Under the pieces are notes generated by a model. It saw only the letters and a list, made by a program, of their open reading frames with translations. It was not told the origin of the DNA and searched no databases. 64,000 bases of DNA, from NCBI GenBank assembly GCA_001829005.1, contig MIAG01000005.1:45224-109223 (forward strand). Reading direction: 5' to 3'. Below, piece after piece: positions 55,886 to 64,000 of the stretch; the stretch's first letter is position 1, and each line of letters begins with the position of its first letter. The position numbers and the translations under genes were made by a program. The DNA is from Sphingobacteriia bacterium RIFOXYC2_FULL_35_18 (lineage in GTDB: Bacteria; Bacteroidota; Bacteroidia; Chitinophagales; Chitinophagaceae).

Positions 55886-58075
55886 ATGTCTTTAAGATTT
55901 AACGCAATCAGCAGTATTGCCAACGATGCGGAAACTTCTATACCGCAATTCAGTTCTAAGATTACAGGTATTTTCGGAGAAAACGTATTCACGCAAAAAA
56001 CTGCTCGTGAATTTTTAAGTGATGAAGCATATAAAAGTTTAATTACCAGCATTAGAGGTGGTAAAAAAATCGACCGCAGTGTTGCCAGCCAAATTGCCAA
56101 CGGTATTAGAGCTTGGGCTGAAAGCAAAGGGGTGACACACTACACTCACTGGTTTCAACCATTAACGGGTACTACAGCAGAAAAACACGACTCATTTTTT
56201 ACACTAAAGAGTGATGGAACTGCAATTGAAGAATTTGACGGAGCAGCACTAATACAGCAAGAACCAGATGCATCTTCATTCCCTAGTGGTGGATTAAGAG
56301 CCACTTTTGAAGCACGTGGTTATACAGCATGGGACCCCTCCTCTCCAGCTTTCATCATGGAAATTGGAAAAGGTAAAACTTTGTGTATTCCAACCCTATT
56401 TGTTTCATATACTGGTGAATCATTAGACTATAAAGCGCCTTTATTAAAAGCAACTGAAGCTTTAAATAAAGCTGCAGTTGAAGTATGTAATTATTTTGAT
56501 AAAAACGTTACCAAAGTAACTCCTACATTAGGTTGGGAACAGGAGTATTTTGTGATTGATGCAGGCCTAGCTACTGCAAGACCAGATTTGGTACAGTGTG
56601 GTAGAACAGTTTTTGGTGCTGCCCCTGCAAAAGGTCAACAAATGGAAGACCATTACTTTGGCTCTATTCCAGAAAGAGTATATGCGTTTATGAGGGATTA
56701 TGAGCAAGAAGCTTATAAGTTAGGTATTCCATTACGTACTCGTCACAATGAAGTAGCTCCGGCTCAATTTGAGTGTGCTCCTATTTTTGAAGATGTAAAT
56801 ATTGCCGTTGACCACAATATCCTTTTAATGGATGTAATGGAAAGAGTAGCTAAAAGACATAACCTTGTTGTTCTTCAACACGAAAAGCCTTTTGCTGGTA
56901 TAAATGGTAGCGGAAAGCACAATAACTGGAGTTTAGCAACAGACACTGGCGTTAACTTGCTTGCACCAGGTAAAACACCTAAGACCAATTTAATGTTCCT
57001 TACATTCTTTGTAAACACCATTAAGGCGGTTCATGATAATGCAGATATCATGAGAGCAGCAATTGCGTCTGCTTCAAATGATTACAGATTAGGAGCCAAT
57101 GAAGCACCTCCTGCAATTATTTCTGTTTTTGTTGGTCAATATTTATCTAAAGTTTTAGCAGATGTTGAAACAAGAGTAGGAACAAAGTTTGACGAACAAG
57201 ATGAAGCCATTTTGAAATTAGACTTGCATCGCAGTATTCCTGAATTAATGCTAGATAACACAGATAGAAACAGAACTTCGCCTTTTGCATTTACTGGAAA
57301 CAAATTTGAATTCCGTGCAGTAGGTTCATCTGCTAACTGTGCAAATGCAATGACTGTTTTAAATACGATCATGGCTGATACTTTAAAGAAATTTAAAGCG
57401 GAAGTAGATGGCTTAATTGAAAAAGGAGATAAAAAAGAAATTGCCATCATGCATGTAATTCAGCAATATATTGTTTCTAGTAAAAAAGTATTGTTTGAAG
57501 GAGATGGATACAGCGAAGAGTGGCATAAAGAAGCAGAGAAGCGTGGCTTACCAAATCTAAAAACTACCCCTATTGCATTAGATGCAATGGTTACAGAAAA
57601 AGCAATGAAGCTGTATCAATCCAATGGCATCTACTCTCACTCTGAATTAGAAGCAAGATATGAAATTGAATTAGAAAAGTATATTAAGACGGTTCAAATT
57701 GAGGCAAGAGTTATGGGAGATCTAGCCATCAATCATATTCTACCTGCTGCCATTAAATACCAAAATGATTTAATCAAAAATATTACTGGTTTAAAAGAAG
57801 CCGGATTAGATGAGTCTATGTATAGCAGTCAATTAACTATACTAAAATTCATCAGCAAACATATTTCTGTTATTCATACTAAAGTGTATGAAATGGTTGA
57901 AGCAAGAAAAGTAGTGAACAATATTTCACATAGCAGAGAAAAAGCAATTGCTTATGAAAATATTAAGAGCACCTACTTTGATGAAATCAGGTACCATGTT
58001 GACAAACTAGAACATTTAGTGGACGATGAGTATTGGACTTTACCTAAATACAGAGAAATGTTATTCTTACGTTAA
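55886..58075 (+). CDS. glnN: Glutamine synthetase type III
   Basis: 729 residues from MSLRFNAISSIANDAETSIP, normal for GSIII, the large dodecameric form common in Bacteroidota. It makes glutamine from glutamate, ammonia and ATP. Family segments are HYTHWFQPLTGTTAEKHDSF, FEARGYTAWDPSSPAFIME, TPTLGWEQEYFVIDAGLATA (metal Glu), AGINGSGKHNNWSLATDTGV and RTSPFAFTGNKFEFRAVGSS. The eight in-frame codons before the ATG lie in the -7 region. A long hairpin follows the stop at 58112-58150. Confidence 0.96.
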   Translation: MSLRFNAISSIANDAETSIPQFSSKITGIFGENVFTQKTAREFLSDEAYKSLITSIRGGKKIDRSVASQIANGIRAWAESKGVTHYTHWFQPLTGTTAEKHDSFFTLKSDGTAIEEFDGAALIQQEPDASSFPSGGLRATFEARGYTAWDPSSPAFIMEIGKGKTLCIPTLFVSYTGESLDYKAPLLKATEALNKAAVEVCNYFDKNVTKVTPTLGWEQEYFVIDAGLATARPDLVQCGRTVFGAAPAKGQQMEDHYFGSIPERVYAFMRDYEQEAYKLGIPLRTRHNEVAPAQFECAPIFEDVNIAVDHNILLMDVMERVAKRHNLVVLQHEKPFAGINGSGKHNNWSLATDTGVNLLAPGKTPKTNLMFLTFFVNTIKAVHDNADIMRAAIASASNDYRLGANEAPPAIISVFVGQYLSKVLADVETRVGTKFDEQDEAILKLDLHRSIPELMLDNTDRNRTSPFAFTGNKFEFRAVGSSANCANAMTVLNTIMADTLKKFKAEVDGLIEKGDKKEIAIMHVIQQYIVSSKKVLFEGDGYSEEWHKEAEKRGLPNLKTTPIALDAMVTEKAMKLYQSNGIYSHSELEARYEIELEKYIKTVQIEARVMGDLAINHILPAAIKYQNDLIKNITGLKEAGLDESMYSSQLTILKFISKHISVIHTKVYEMVEARKVVNNISHSREKAIAYENIKSTYFDEIRYHVDKLEHLVDDEYWTLPKYREMLFLR

Positions 58076-58111
58076 TAGGAACTGCCGACAATCATTAGCT
58101 TTTGACCGATA

Positions 58112-58150
58112 AACAAATAGTGGATTTAAATAAATCCACTATTTTGTTTA
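58112..58150 (+). terminator. Hairpin after glnN
   Basis: A 17-bp stem with one bulged T: left arm AAACAAATAGTGGATTT (58112-58128), right arm 58133-58150. It is U-rich on the 3' side and lies 37 nt after the glnN stop, 18 nt before the next start. Probably a terminator; a leader role for the 58168 gene cannot be excluded. Confidence 0.6.
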
Positions 58151-58167
58151 ATATAAACTATTAAAAA

Positions 58168-58554
58168 ATGAAAAAAATAATCACAGTAGCCATTTTTGCG
58201 CTAATCTGCTCTCTTAACACAGCACAAGCTCAGGGCGGTGGTCAAATGGATCCTGCACAAATGCTTGAAATGATGAAACAGCGTGTTAAACCGCAATTAA
58301 TTGAAAAAACTAAACTAACCGATGCGCAAGCAGATAAGGTTTTAGAAATTCAATTATGGAGTCAAGGTGAAATGCGTGGCATGCGCGATCTTAGTGAAGA
58401 TGAAAGAGCTGCCAAAATGAAATCTGTTAACGAAGAGAAGACAAAGAAATTCAAAGCCATTCCTTTAACAGATGACCAAATTAAATCGGTAAATGACTTC
58501 TATGAAGAAATGAGAAAAAATCGTCCTCAAAGAGGCGGTGGAGGTTCTAAGTAA
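58168..58554 (+). CDS. Small periplasmic LTxxQ-type protein
   Basis: 128 residues with a signal peptide (KKIITVAIFALICSLNTAQA, cut before QGGG). The mature protein is all helix. It has KTKLTDAQADKVLEI and IPLTDDQIKSVNDFYEEMRK, the LTxxQ repeat pattern of the Spy/CpxP family of periplasmic chaperones and stress sensors, plus a Gly-rich C-terminus (PQRGGGGSK). Function in this organism is not known. A strong bidirectional terminator follows. Confidence 0.7.
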   Translation: MKKIITVAIFALICSLNTAQAQGGGQMDPAQMLEMMKQRVKPQLIEKTKLTDAQADKVLEIQLWSQGEMRGMRDLSEDERAAKMKSVNEEKTKKFKAIPLTDDQIKSVNDFYEEMRKNRPQRGGGGSK

Positions 58555-58576
58555 ATAAGCTTAGAAGAGATTTTTA

Positions 58577-58618
58577 AATAAAGAAGCCCCAATTATTAGT
58601 ATTTGGGGCTTCTTTATT
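58577..58618. terminator. Bidirectional terminator
   Basis: A perfect 16-bp stem, AATAAAGAAGCCCCAA (58577-58592) with 58603-58618, loop of 10 nt. It separates the convergent 58168 gene and accC, with T-runs on both sides. Confidence 0.9.
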
Positions 58619-58664
58619 ACTGGTTTCTGTCCCGTCCTGAAATAGCACTACAGAAACCAAATGA

Positions 58665-60002
58665 TTATTTCATGGTGAATGATTCTAAAAATTTAGTTGT
58701 GAAATTTCCCTTTCTAAAATCTTCATTCTGCATCAACTGCAAATGAAAAGGAATGGTAGTCTTAACACCTTCAATAACATATTCACTCAGTGCTCTATAC
58801 ATGGTATCAATTGCTTCTTCGCGGGTTTGTGCCACAGTAATTAGCTTACCAATCATTGAATCATAATATGGTGGAATTACATACCCAGCATAAACATGGC
58901 TATCTACTCTTACACCATGACCACCTGGTGTAAATAAATTCGTGATTTTTCCTGGAGAAGGTCTGAAATCATTATAAGGATCTTCTGCATTGATTCTACA
59001 CTCAATTGCATGCATGGTTGGCTCATAATTTCTACCAGAAATTTTTTCGCCCATGGCAATTTTAATTTGCTCCTTAATTAGATCAAAACTCACTACTTCT
59101 TCAGTTACGCAATGTTCTACCTGAATACGGGTATTCATTTCCATAAAGTAGAAATTGCGATGTTTATCTACTAAAAACTCAATGGTTCCTACGCTTTCAT
59201 AATTAATAGCAGACGCTGCTTTAATGGCTGCTTCACCCATTTTTGCTCGCAAATCAGCTGTCATAAAAGGAGAAGGAGATTCTTCAACCAATTTTTGGTG
59301 GCGACGTTGAATAGAACAATCTCTTTCACTTAAGTGACAAACATTTCCGTATTGGTCACCTGCTATTTGTATTTCAATATGTCGAGGTTCTTCTACAAAC
59401 TTCTCCATATAAATACCATCGTTCTTAAAAGAAGCTGCGGCTTCCATTTTTGCAGTAGTATACGCTCTTTCAATTTCTTCCTCGTTCCAAACTACTCGCA
59501 TCCCTTTACCACCACCACCTGCGGTGGCTTTCAGAATAACGGGATACCCAACTTCTTTAGCCAATGACTTGGTTTGTTCAACACTTTCTAATAAGCCTTC
59601 CCCACCTGGAACAACAGGAACACCAGCTTTAATCATCGTTTCTTTTGCAGTAATCTTATCTCCCATTTTGTTGATCATATCGGGAGTTGGACCAATGAAT
59701 TTAATCCCATGATCAGCGCAGATTTGGGAGAATCTTGCATTCTCTGCTAAAAAACCATATCCAGGATGAATGGCATCCGCATTGGTAATTTCAGCAGCTG
59801 CCATAATATGGGCAATATTCAAATAAGAATCACTACTCTGAGGTTTTCCTATACAAACAGCTTCATCGGCAAATTTGACGTGAAGACTATCTCTATCTGC
59901 AGTTGAATAAACGGCAACTGTTTTTATGCCCATTTCACGACAGGTTCTGATTACACGCAAAGCAATCTCTCCCCTGTTGGCAATTAGTATTTTCTTAAAC
60001 AT
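58665..60002 (-). CDS. accC: Acetyl-CoA carboxylase, biotin carboxylase subunit
   Basis: 445 residues from [20 protein letters not shown]. It carboxylates the biotin on AccB with ATP and bicarbonate, the first step of fatty acid synthesis. Visible motifs: [20 protein letters not shown], the ATP-grasp loop [14 protein letters not shown], metal-site residues in [20 protein letters not shown] followed by VEHCVTE, and [18 protein letters not shown]. Length is normal. It lies 26 nt after accB, in the same transcript. Confidence 0.95.
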   Translation of the reverse strand: MFKKILIANRGEIALRVIRTCREMGIKTVAVYSTADRDSLHVKFADEAVCIGKPQSSDSYLNIAHIMAAAEITNADAIHPGYGFLAENARFSQICADHGIKFIGPTPDMINKMGDKITAKETMIKAGVPVVPGGEGLLESVEQTKSLAKEVGYPVILKATAGGGGKGMRVVWNEEEIERAYTTAKMEAAASFKNDGIYMEKFVEEPRHIEIQIAGDQYGNVCHLSERDCSIQRRHQKLVEESPSPFMTADLRAKMGEAAIKAASAINYESVGTIEFLVDKHRNFYFMEMNTRIQVEHCVTEEVVSFDLIKEQIKIAMGEKISGRNYEPTMHAIECRINAEDPYNDFRPSPGKITNLFTPGGHGVRVDSHVYAGYVIPPYYDSMIGKLITVAQTREEAIDTMYRALSEYVIEGVKTTIPFHLQLMQNEDFRKGNFTTKFLESFTMK

Positions 60003-60028
60003 GTACAATTTTTTGGGTGAAGAATGAA

Positions 60029-60502
60029 TTAAGCCGGCTCAACTAAGAACAAGGGCTGATCATATTCCACAGGGCTGGCATCTTCTACCAACACTTTTAC
60101 AATAGTACCCTTTACTTCACTTTCAATTTCATTGAACAACTTCATTGCTTCAATTATACAAACTACTTTACCTGGGGTGATTTCAGACCCAACTTCAGCA
60201 AGAATAGGCTTGTCAGGTGAAGGTCTACGGTAAAAAGTTCCGATCATAGGACTTTTCACTGTTATTAAGTTGTCTGCCTTAGGAGCAGGTGCAGCAGCAG
60301 GTGCAGTTGATTGTACCGGAGCAGCAACCGCAGAAGGAGCCGCTGTAGTATACACTTGATGACTAGGGGCAGCGGTAACATTTACAGCAGGTTCTTCTTT
60401 CTGCTTGATGGTTACTTTACCGTCTTTGTCTTCAATACTAATTTCTCCAATATTGCTTTTGTTGATAATCTTGATTAATTCGTGGATTTGCTTTAAGTCC
60501 AT
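60029..60502 (-). CDS. accB: Acetyl-CoA carboxylase, biotin carboxyl carrier protein
   Basis: 157 residues. An N-terminal helix-strand part ([20 protein letters not shown]) is joined by an Ala/Pro-rich flexible linker ([20 protein letters not shown]) to the biotinyl domain, whose biotinylated Lys is in the motif [13 protein letters not shown]. It carries biotin between AccC and the carboxyltransferase. It is the first gene of accB-accC, after the efp terminator. Confidence 0.95.
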   Translation of the reverse strand: MDLKQIHELIKIINKSNIGEISIEDKDGKVTIKQKEEPAVNVTAAPSHQVYTTAAPSAVAAPVQSTAPAAAPAPKADNLITVKSPMIGTFYRRPSPDKPILAEVGSEITPGKVVCIIEAMKLFNEIESEVKGTIVKVLVEDASPVEYDQPLFLVEPA

Positions 60503-60602
60503 AAATGGCAGTTTTAGGGGTAAAATCAGTTAGTTTTTGCTGAATTGTGGGGCAAAATAGCCTTTTTTTACTAAAAAACGGGGATTTTCTCGTTATAAGC
60601 AA

Positions 60603-60633
60603 AATGACCTGAAACGGATAGAATCAGGTCATT
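60603..60633 (-). terminator. Terminator of efp
   Basis: AATGACCTGA (60603-60612) pairs perfectly with TCAGGTCATT (60624-60633), 11-nt loop, followed on the minus transcript by TTTGC. A smaller CCGGG/CCCGG hairpin (60638-60651) sits between it and the efp stop. Confidence 0.8.
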
Positions 60634-60657
60634 GTTTCCGGGATTGCCCGGGAGATA

Positions 60658-61224
60658 TTATTCTTTTACGCGTTCAACGTAATCACCAGATTTGGTATTT
60701 ACGCGTATTAATTCGTCTTGATCAACAAACAAAGGCACCATAACTGTGGCACCAGTTTCTATGGTTGCAGCTTTTAGTGCTCTTGTAGCAGTATCACCTT
60801 TAAGACCAGGCTCACAATATGTAACTCTCACCACAATTTTTTCAGGTAATTCAGCTCCTATTGGCAAATCTGTTTCCGTATTAATGAAAACAAATACTTC
60901 AGAACCATCCATTAAAAACTGTGGAGCGTCAATCATTTCCTCAGCTAAGGCAATTTGCTCAAAAGTTTCATTATTCATTAAATTATACCCAGTTTCATCT
61001 TTATAGAGATACTGAAATGCCTTTTTTTCAACTCTTACAGGAAAAATATTTTCACCACTGTTCCATGTCTTTTCAATAGAACGTTTATTGTCTACGCCTT
61101 TCAATTTAGCCCAAACTTTAGCTGCAGCTCTTGCAGTTTTATTTTCACCAAACTCTACAACGGAGTAAAGGTTGCCGTCTAATTTTAGAATCATGCCACG
61201 GCTGATGTCGGAAGTAGTTGCCAT
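60658..61224 (-). CDS. efp: Elongation factor P with arginine tip
   Basis: 188 residues, normal length, three beta-barrel domains. EF-P relieves ribosome stalling at polyproline. The C-terminal signature GLKGDTATRALKAATIETGA is canonical. The tip loop of domain I, which carries a modified Lys in PGKG in E. coli, reads ENKTARAAAKVWAKLK here, with Arg32 at the tip. It resembles the arginine type rhamnosylated by EarP in Pseudomonas. A TACTTTTG box is at 61264-61271. It follows the 61294 gene by 69 nt. Confidence 0.93.
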   Translation of the reverse strand: MATTSDISRGMILKLDGNLYSVVEFGENKTARAAAKVWAKLKGVDNKRSIEKTWNSGENIFPVRVEKKAFQYLYKDETGYNLMNNETFEQIALAEEMIDAPQFLMDGSEVFVFINTETDLPIGAELPEKIVVRVTYCEPGLKGDTATRALKAATIETGATVMVPLFVDQDELIRVNTKSGDYVERVKE

Positions 61225-61263
61225 AAGTAATTTTTTAAATATAAAGTCTGATTAAGACGGCTG

Positions 61264-61271
61264 CAAAAGTA
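61264..61271 (-). promoter_or_regulatory. -7 box of efp
   Basis: TACTTTTG on the minus strand, 40 nt upstream of the efp ATG. No -33 at the usual spacing. Confidence 0.35.
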
Positions 61272-61293
61272 GGTAATAGCAGCGAAATAAAGA

Positions 61294-61800
61294 CTATTTA
61301 ACGAATAAAAAAGCGTGTTTACGAAGCAATCTAAAGCTAATCTGTACATGAATAATTGCGGTAATGCTTATGATAAACATAATTACAGCAACAGTTTTAA
61401 ACATACTCACCATCGTTTCCATTGAAATCTTACCAGCTAATTCTGGTTGTTGCTCCATTACATCGGATAGCATTTGTTGTAACTGTATGTCTCCAAGAAA
61501 AAACACTCCAGTTGAATTTAAAGAGAACATACCGGATATAAACAAAGTTCCGTAAGCATTTACCTTAATCCAATCCTTTAAAGTGGATTTACAAGGACGC
61601 TCATTTCCTATTCCATGTAATAAAAATCTTAAGGAAGCAAAAACATAAATAACTAAACAGGCCATCACAAACGCAATGAATAACATAGCAGGGTTACCAG
61701 ACAACCCCATTATTAAAACGAAAAGGTCTAAAAATCCGATGATTAAGGCAATTGGAACCAAAATAAAAGTGAGAATTCTGTAAATGGTCAGTTGTTTCAT
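61294..61800 (-). CDS. Four-helix membrane protein, unknown
   Basis: 168 residues from MKQLTIYRILTFILVPIALI. Four TM helices are readable: LTFILVPIALIIGFLDLFVL, NPAMLFIAFVMACLVIYVFA, GTLFISGMFSLNSTGVFFLG and FKTVAVIMFIISITAIIHVQ. No motif I recognise. An upstream in-frame start (61842) would place a hydrophilic extension before the first helix, which is less likely. It lies 69 nt upstream of efp on the same strand and divergent from the PadR operon. Confidence 0.65.
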   Translation of the reverse strand: MKQLTIYRILTFILVPIALIIGFLDLFVLIMGLSGNPAMLFIAFVMACLVIYVFASLRFLLHGIGNERPCKSTLKDWIKVNAYGTLFISGMFSLNSTGVFFLGDIQLQQMLSDVMEQQPELAGKISMETMVSMFKTVAVIMFIISITAIIHVQISFRLLRKHAFLFVK

Positions 61801-61973
61801 AAATATGCTTACTAAATGCGGGTAAAGGTAAAGAATAATCAATAGGCGTTCTGCTTCTACGATCCATATGCAGCATACTTTATTTTTTATGCATAATTTT
61901 CTTATGTATATAAAAATGATGTATTATTGCAAATCGAAAAGATGCAAATAAAGCTAAAGAAATATTGAATTCT

Positions 61974-62309
61974 ATGAAGAAATCGTCGCTCTATAAAGGT
62001 TGCCTAGAACCAATCTTGTTAAGGTTATTAAAGGACAATGGCAGAATGTATGGGTATCAAATGACCCAAATGGTAAAGGAGATAACCAAAGGCGAATTGA
62101 ACATCACTGAAGGTGCATTGTATCCATTATTACATAAGCTAGAGGAACAGGGAGTGGTTGAAACGGAAACAGAAATGAATGGCAACCGAATGCGGAAATA
62201 TTATAGCTTAACCAAGGCAGGCAAAAAACATACGGTTAATGCCATGGATGAAATGAAAGCATTTATGCAGAGCCTTGAATTCATTGTAAATCCTAAACCA
62301 ATTGTAGGA
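61974..62309 (+). CDS. PadR-family transcriptional regulator
   Basis: 112 residues from MKKSSLYKGCLEPILLRLLK. It is a winged-helix PadR protein, with the first helix LEPILLRLLKDNGRMYGYQM, the recognition region NITEGALYPLLHKLEEQGVV and the wing YYSLTKAGKKHTVNAMDEM. PadR proteins usually repress their own operon and respond to phenolics, metals or membrane stress. Its stop overlaps the start of the next gene by 4 nt (ATGA), so it forms an operon with the two membrane proteins. Confidence 0.9.
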
Positions 62310-62995
62310 TGATTACAGAAGCCCAATACGAAAGCCTCTTTGCTTTTTGTAGAAAACACTATGTTCATTACTATGACGTGCAAGTTGAACTAGTTGACCA
62401 TTTATCAGAAGCCATTGAAGAAAAAATAAAGCTAAATCCAAAGTTAAGTTTTGAACAAGCATTAGATTCCGTATATGCAGGATTTGGCATCAAGGGATTT
62501 GCAGATATTGTTGCCACTAGAATGGAAATGGTAAGCAAGAAAAGTAGAAAACAGAAATGGAAATTATTTTTTTCTTATTTCACGGTTCCCAAAATTGCAA
62601 TGACGCTTTGTATATATGCAGCTATATTATTGTTGGGTAAATTTTTAACTCAAGATTATTTTAGAGGAGTTTTTCTCGCTGTTTTAGGTGTCTCACTTTT
62701 TGTTTTTGAAATTATTTATTCAATTCATCTAAATAGACTTTTCAAAAAGCAAATAAAAGAAATGATTTTTACTAATGAGCGACTATCTGGAATCATAGAT
62801 ACAGTATTTTTTGTGCAAATTCTCTTTACTAGTAGTGTTTTTGATTTCGCAGAAGCAAAACAAATGCACTTCCTTGCCTATTCCTTGATATCACTATTCA
62901 TGTTAGTAATTTTTGTTTCTATACTTGCACATCGAGACTTTGTAAAGGAACTACACAGTGGTGCCCTGAAATTGTATCCCAAAGCATTTGCCTAA
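62309..62995 (+). CDS. Membrane protein, first of two paralogues after PadR
   Basis: 228 residues. The N-terminal cytoplasmic part, ITEAQYESLFAFCRKHYVHY then YDVQVELVDHLSEAIEEKI, is the same unit as in the next protein; the remainder holds about four TM helices (for example IAMTLCIYAAILLLGKFLTQ, FDFAEAKQMHFLAYSLISLF). I do not recognise a named family. Being in one operon with PadR, it probably is a partner or target of that regulator, a layout seen for DUF1700-like proteins (inference). Confidence 0.7.
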   Translation: MITEAQYESLFAFCRKHYVHYYDVQVELVDHLSEAIEEKIKLNPKLSFEQALDSVYAGFGIKGFADIVATRMEMVSKKSRKQKWKLFFSYFTVPKIAMTLCIYAAILLLGKFLTQDYFRGVFLAVLGVSLFVFEIIYSIHLNRLFKKQIKEMIFTNERLSGIIDTVFFVQILFTSSVFDFAEAKQMHFLAYSLISLFMLVIFVSILAHRDFVKELHSGALKLYPKAFA

Positions 62996-63005
62996 ATAAT
63001 TATTT

Positions 63006-63692
63006 ATGGAACTAACACAAGAACAATATTCCTTAGTGAGTGAATATTGCCGAAAAACTGGAAAACAATTTTATGATGTTGAACTAGAATTGACAGATCA
63101 TATAGTTAATTACATTGAAGATAGATTAACAGATACTAAAAACTTCAGTAGTTTATTTGAAGAAATTAAACAGGATTTCAATACGAAAGCTATTAGTAAT
63201 ATCATTACTGAAAAGGCTACTTCTATTGAAAGAAGTATCAAACTTCAGTTAAGATCTGAATTACTCCAATACCTAAGTCTACCCAAGATTGCATTGACTT
63301 TTTTGCTAGTAGCTTTAGTTATATGGTTAGATCAAAATTATGCTGTTGAAAAAATAGCGGCTTCTTTTATACACCTGATTAATGCTTTAAATATTACATA
63401 CGCTTTTGGAAAGGGGAAATTAGCCAACGATAACATCAGAGATAAAAAGAAAAACTTATTAAGCATGAAAGTCATCCGAGACTTTCATATAATATTCATC
63501 ATCCCCAGTATTTTTTACTTACTGATTTCCTTGGGAATTATTTTTGAAATCACTAACAGCTATTTATTTATTTATAAAATTGCACTTTATCTGCTACCAG
63601 TTGTAATCTTACTCAATTTGGCATGGCAAGAAGTTTACATCAAATCTCAATTGAAAATTAGACAACAATATCCAAATGCATTTGCCCAATAA
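63006..63692 (+). CDS. Membrane protein, second paralogue after PadR
   Basis: 228 residues. N-terminus ELTQEQYSLVSEYCRKTGKQ then FYDVELELTDHIVNYIEDRL, clearly related to the previous protein; four TM helices follow (for example KIALTFLLVALVIWLDQNYA, IIFIIPSIFYLLISLGIIF). The equal length and shared YDVE-LELTDH core indicate a tandem duplication. It starts 10 nt after its paralogue. Function is unknown. Confidence 0.7.
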   Translation: MELTQEQYSLVSEYCRKTGKQFYDVELELTDHIVNYIEDRLTDTKNFSSLFEEIKQDFNTKAISNIITEKATSIERSIKLQLRSELLQYLSLPKIALTFLLVALVIWLDQNYAVEKIAASFIHLINALNITYAFGKGKLANDNIRDKKKNLLSMKVIRDFHIIFIIPSIFYLLISLGIIFEITNSYLFIYKIALYLLPVVILLNLAWQEVYIKSQLKIRQQYPNAFAQ

Positions 63693-63709
63693 AATTGAGC
63701 ATTAAAAAA

Positions 63710-63733
63710 GCCGCTCTGATTGAATGGAGCGGC
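63710..63733. terminator. Bidirectional terminator
   Basis: GCCGCTC (63710-63716) pairs with GAGCGGC (63727-63733), 10-nt loop. A competing outer stem, AAATTGAGC with GCTCAATTT (63692-63700 with 63732-63740), overlaps it. It separates the PadR operon from aspS. Confidence 0.75.
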
Positions 63734-63793
63734 TCAATTTGTATGATTTAATATTCTTAGCGTTTGCCAGCATAAGAAATAAAAAGAAACTTT

Positions 63794-64000
63794 TTATTTC
63801 AAATTCAATTTGATTTGCAATTCATCAAACTGCTTATCGTCAATAGAACTTGGGGCATCTAACATAACGTCTCGGCCACTATTATTTTTAGGGAAGGCTA
63901 TAAAATCGCGTATACTTTCGCTACCACCCAAAATAGAACATAGTCTATCAAACCCAAAAGCAATACCACCATGTGGAGGTGCGCCGTATTCAAATGCACC
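63794..64000 (-). CDS. aspS: Aspartyl-tRNA synthetase, 3' part only
   Basis: The last 68 codons of a gene that enters from the right edge. The peptide reads [20 protein letters not shown], then [20 protein letters not shown] and [20 protein letters not shown] before the stop. This is the class II motif 3 ([10 protein letters not shown], with the ATP-binding Arg) and the C-terminal segment of bacterial AspRS. The rest of the gene is outside the window. Confidence 0.92.
   Translation of the reverse strand, partial: GAFEYGAPPHGGIAFGFDRLCSILGGSESIRDFIAFPKNNSGRDVMLDAPSSIDDKQFDELQIKLNLK

Overview
The window is a chromosomal segment of a Bacteroidota bacterium, probably family Chitinophagaceae (inference). 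Three things support this. Genes start without Shine-Dalgarno sequences but often behind the Bacteroidota promoter (TTTG, about 19 nt, TAnnTTTG; here usually TACCTTTG). Three large secreted proteins end in type IX secretion (T9SS) sorting domains. Family-specific genes are present, such as glutamine synthetase III, a DUF5117-type metalloprotease and a Bacteroidota-type RpoZ. No tRNA, rRNA, CRISPR array, insertion sequence or prophage was seen.

Layout. 1-2942 (minus): rpoZ fragment, bamD and rpsA. 3084-3873 (plus): two tiny secreted basic proteins. 3975-6545 (minus): large secreted zinc metalloprotease. 6667-24341 (minus): the translation block rpsL-rpsG, fusA, then rpsJ to secY and map in canonical order, followed by a flavoprotein and a CBS protein; infA, rpmJ, rpsM, rpsK, rpsD, rpoA and rplQ do not follow map. 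24530-28024 (plus): T9SS surface protein. 28145-33848: ilvE, a possible HolD-like protein, rdgB, a thioesterase, aroE, a ComA-type phosphosulfolactate synthase and a TPR protein. 33982-44436: yidC, a DUF4407 membrane protein, an ExbD-like protein, pyrG, a dienelactone hydrolase, hldD and purL. 55886-64000: glnN, an LTxxQ periplasmic protein, accC-accB, efp, a PadR regulator with two paralogous membrane proteins, and the 3' end of aspS.

The most unusual part is 44490-55767. A compact four-gene minus-strand operon encodes a secreted beta-propeller, a di-heme MauG/CcpA-type peroxidase, a protein that reads as a copper-amine-oxidase homologue without the copper histidines, and an orphan NarL-type response regulator. 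It lies between two plus-strand T9SS-exported proteins that share a C-terminal module of about 480 residues. Upstream of both is the same approximately 29-nt element (24 of 29 identical) containing an imperfect palindrome, ATACAAA-N4-TTGGTAT. I propose one co-regulated cell-envelope redox system in which the di-heme enzyme may mature or serve a copper-independent quinoprotein-like partner. The function is inferred, not shown.

Within the translation block, several spacers are long and structured in otherwise tight operons (rpsJ-rplC, rpmD-rplO, rplO-secY and the rpsA leader). They are candidates for ribosomal-protein autoregulation. EF-P carries Arg32 in place of the usual tip lysine loop.
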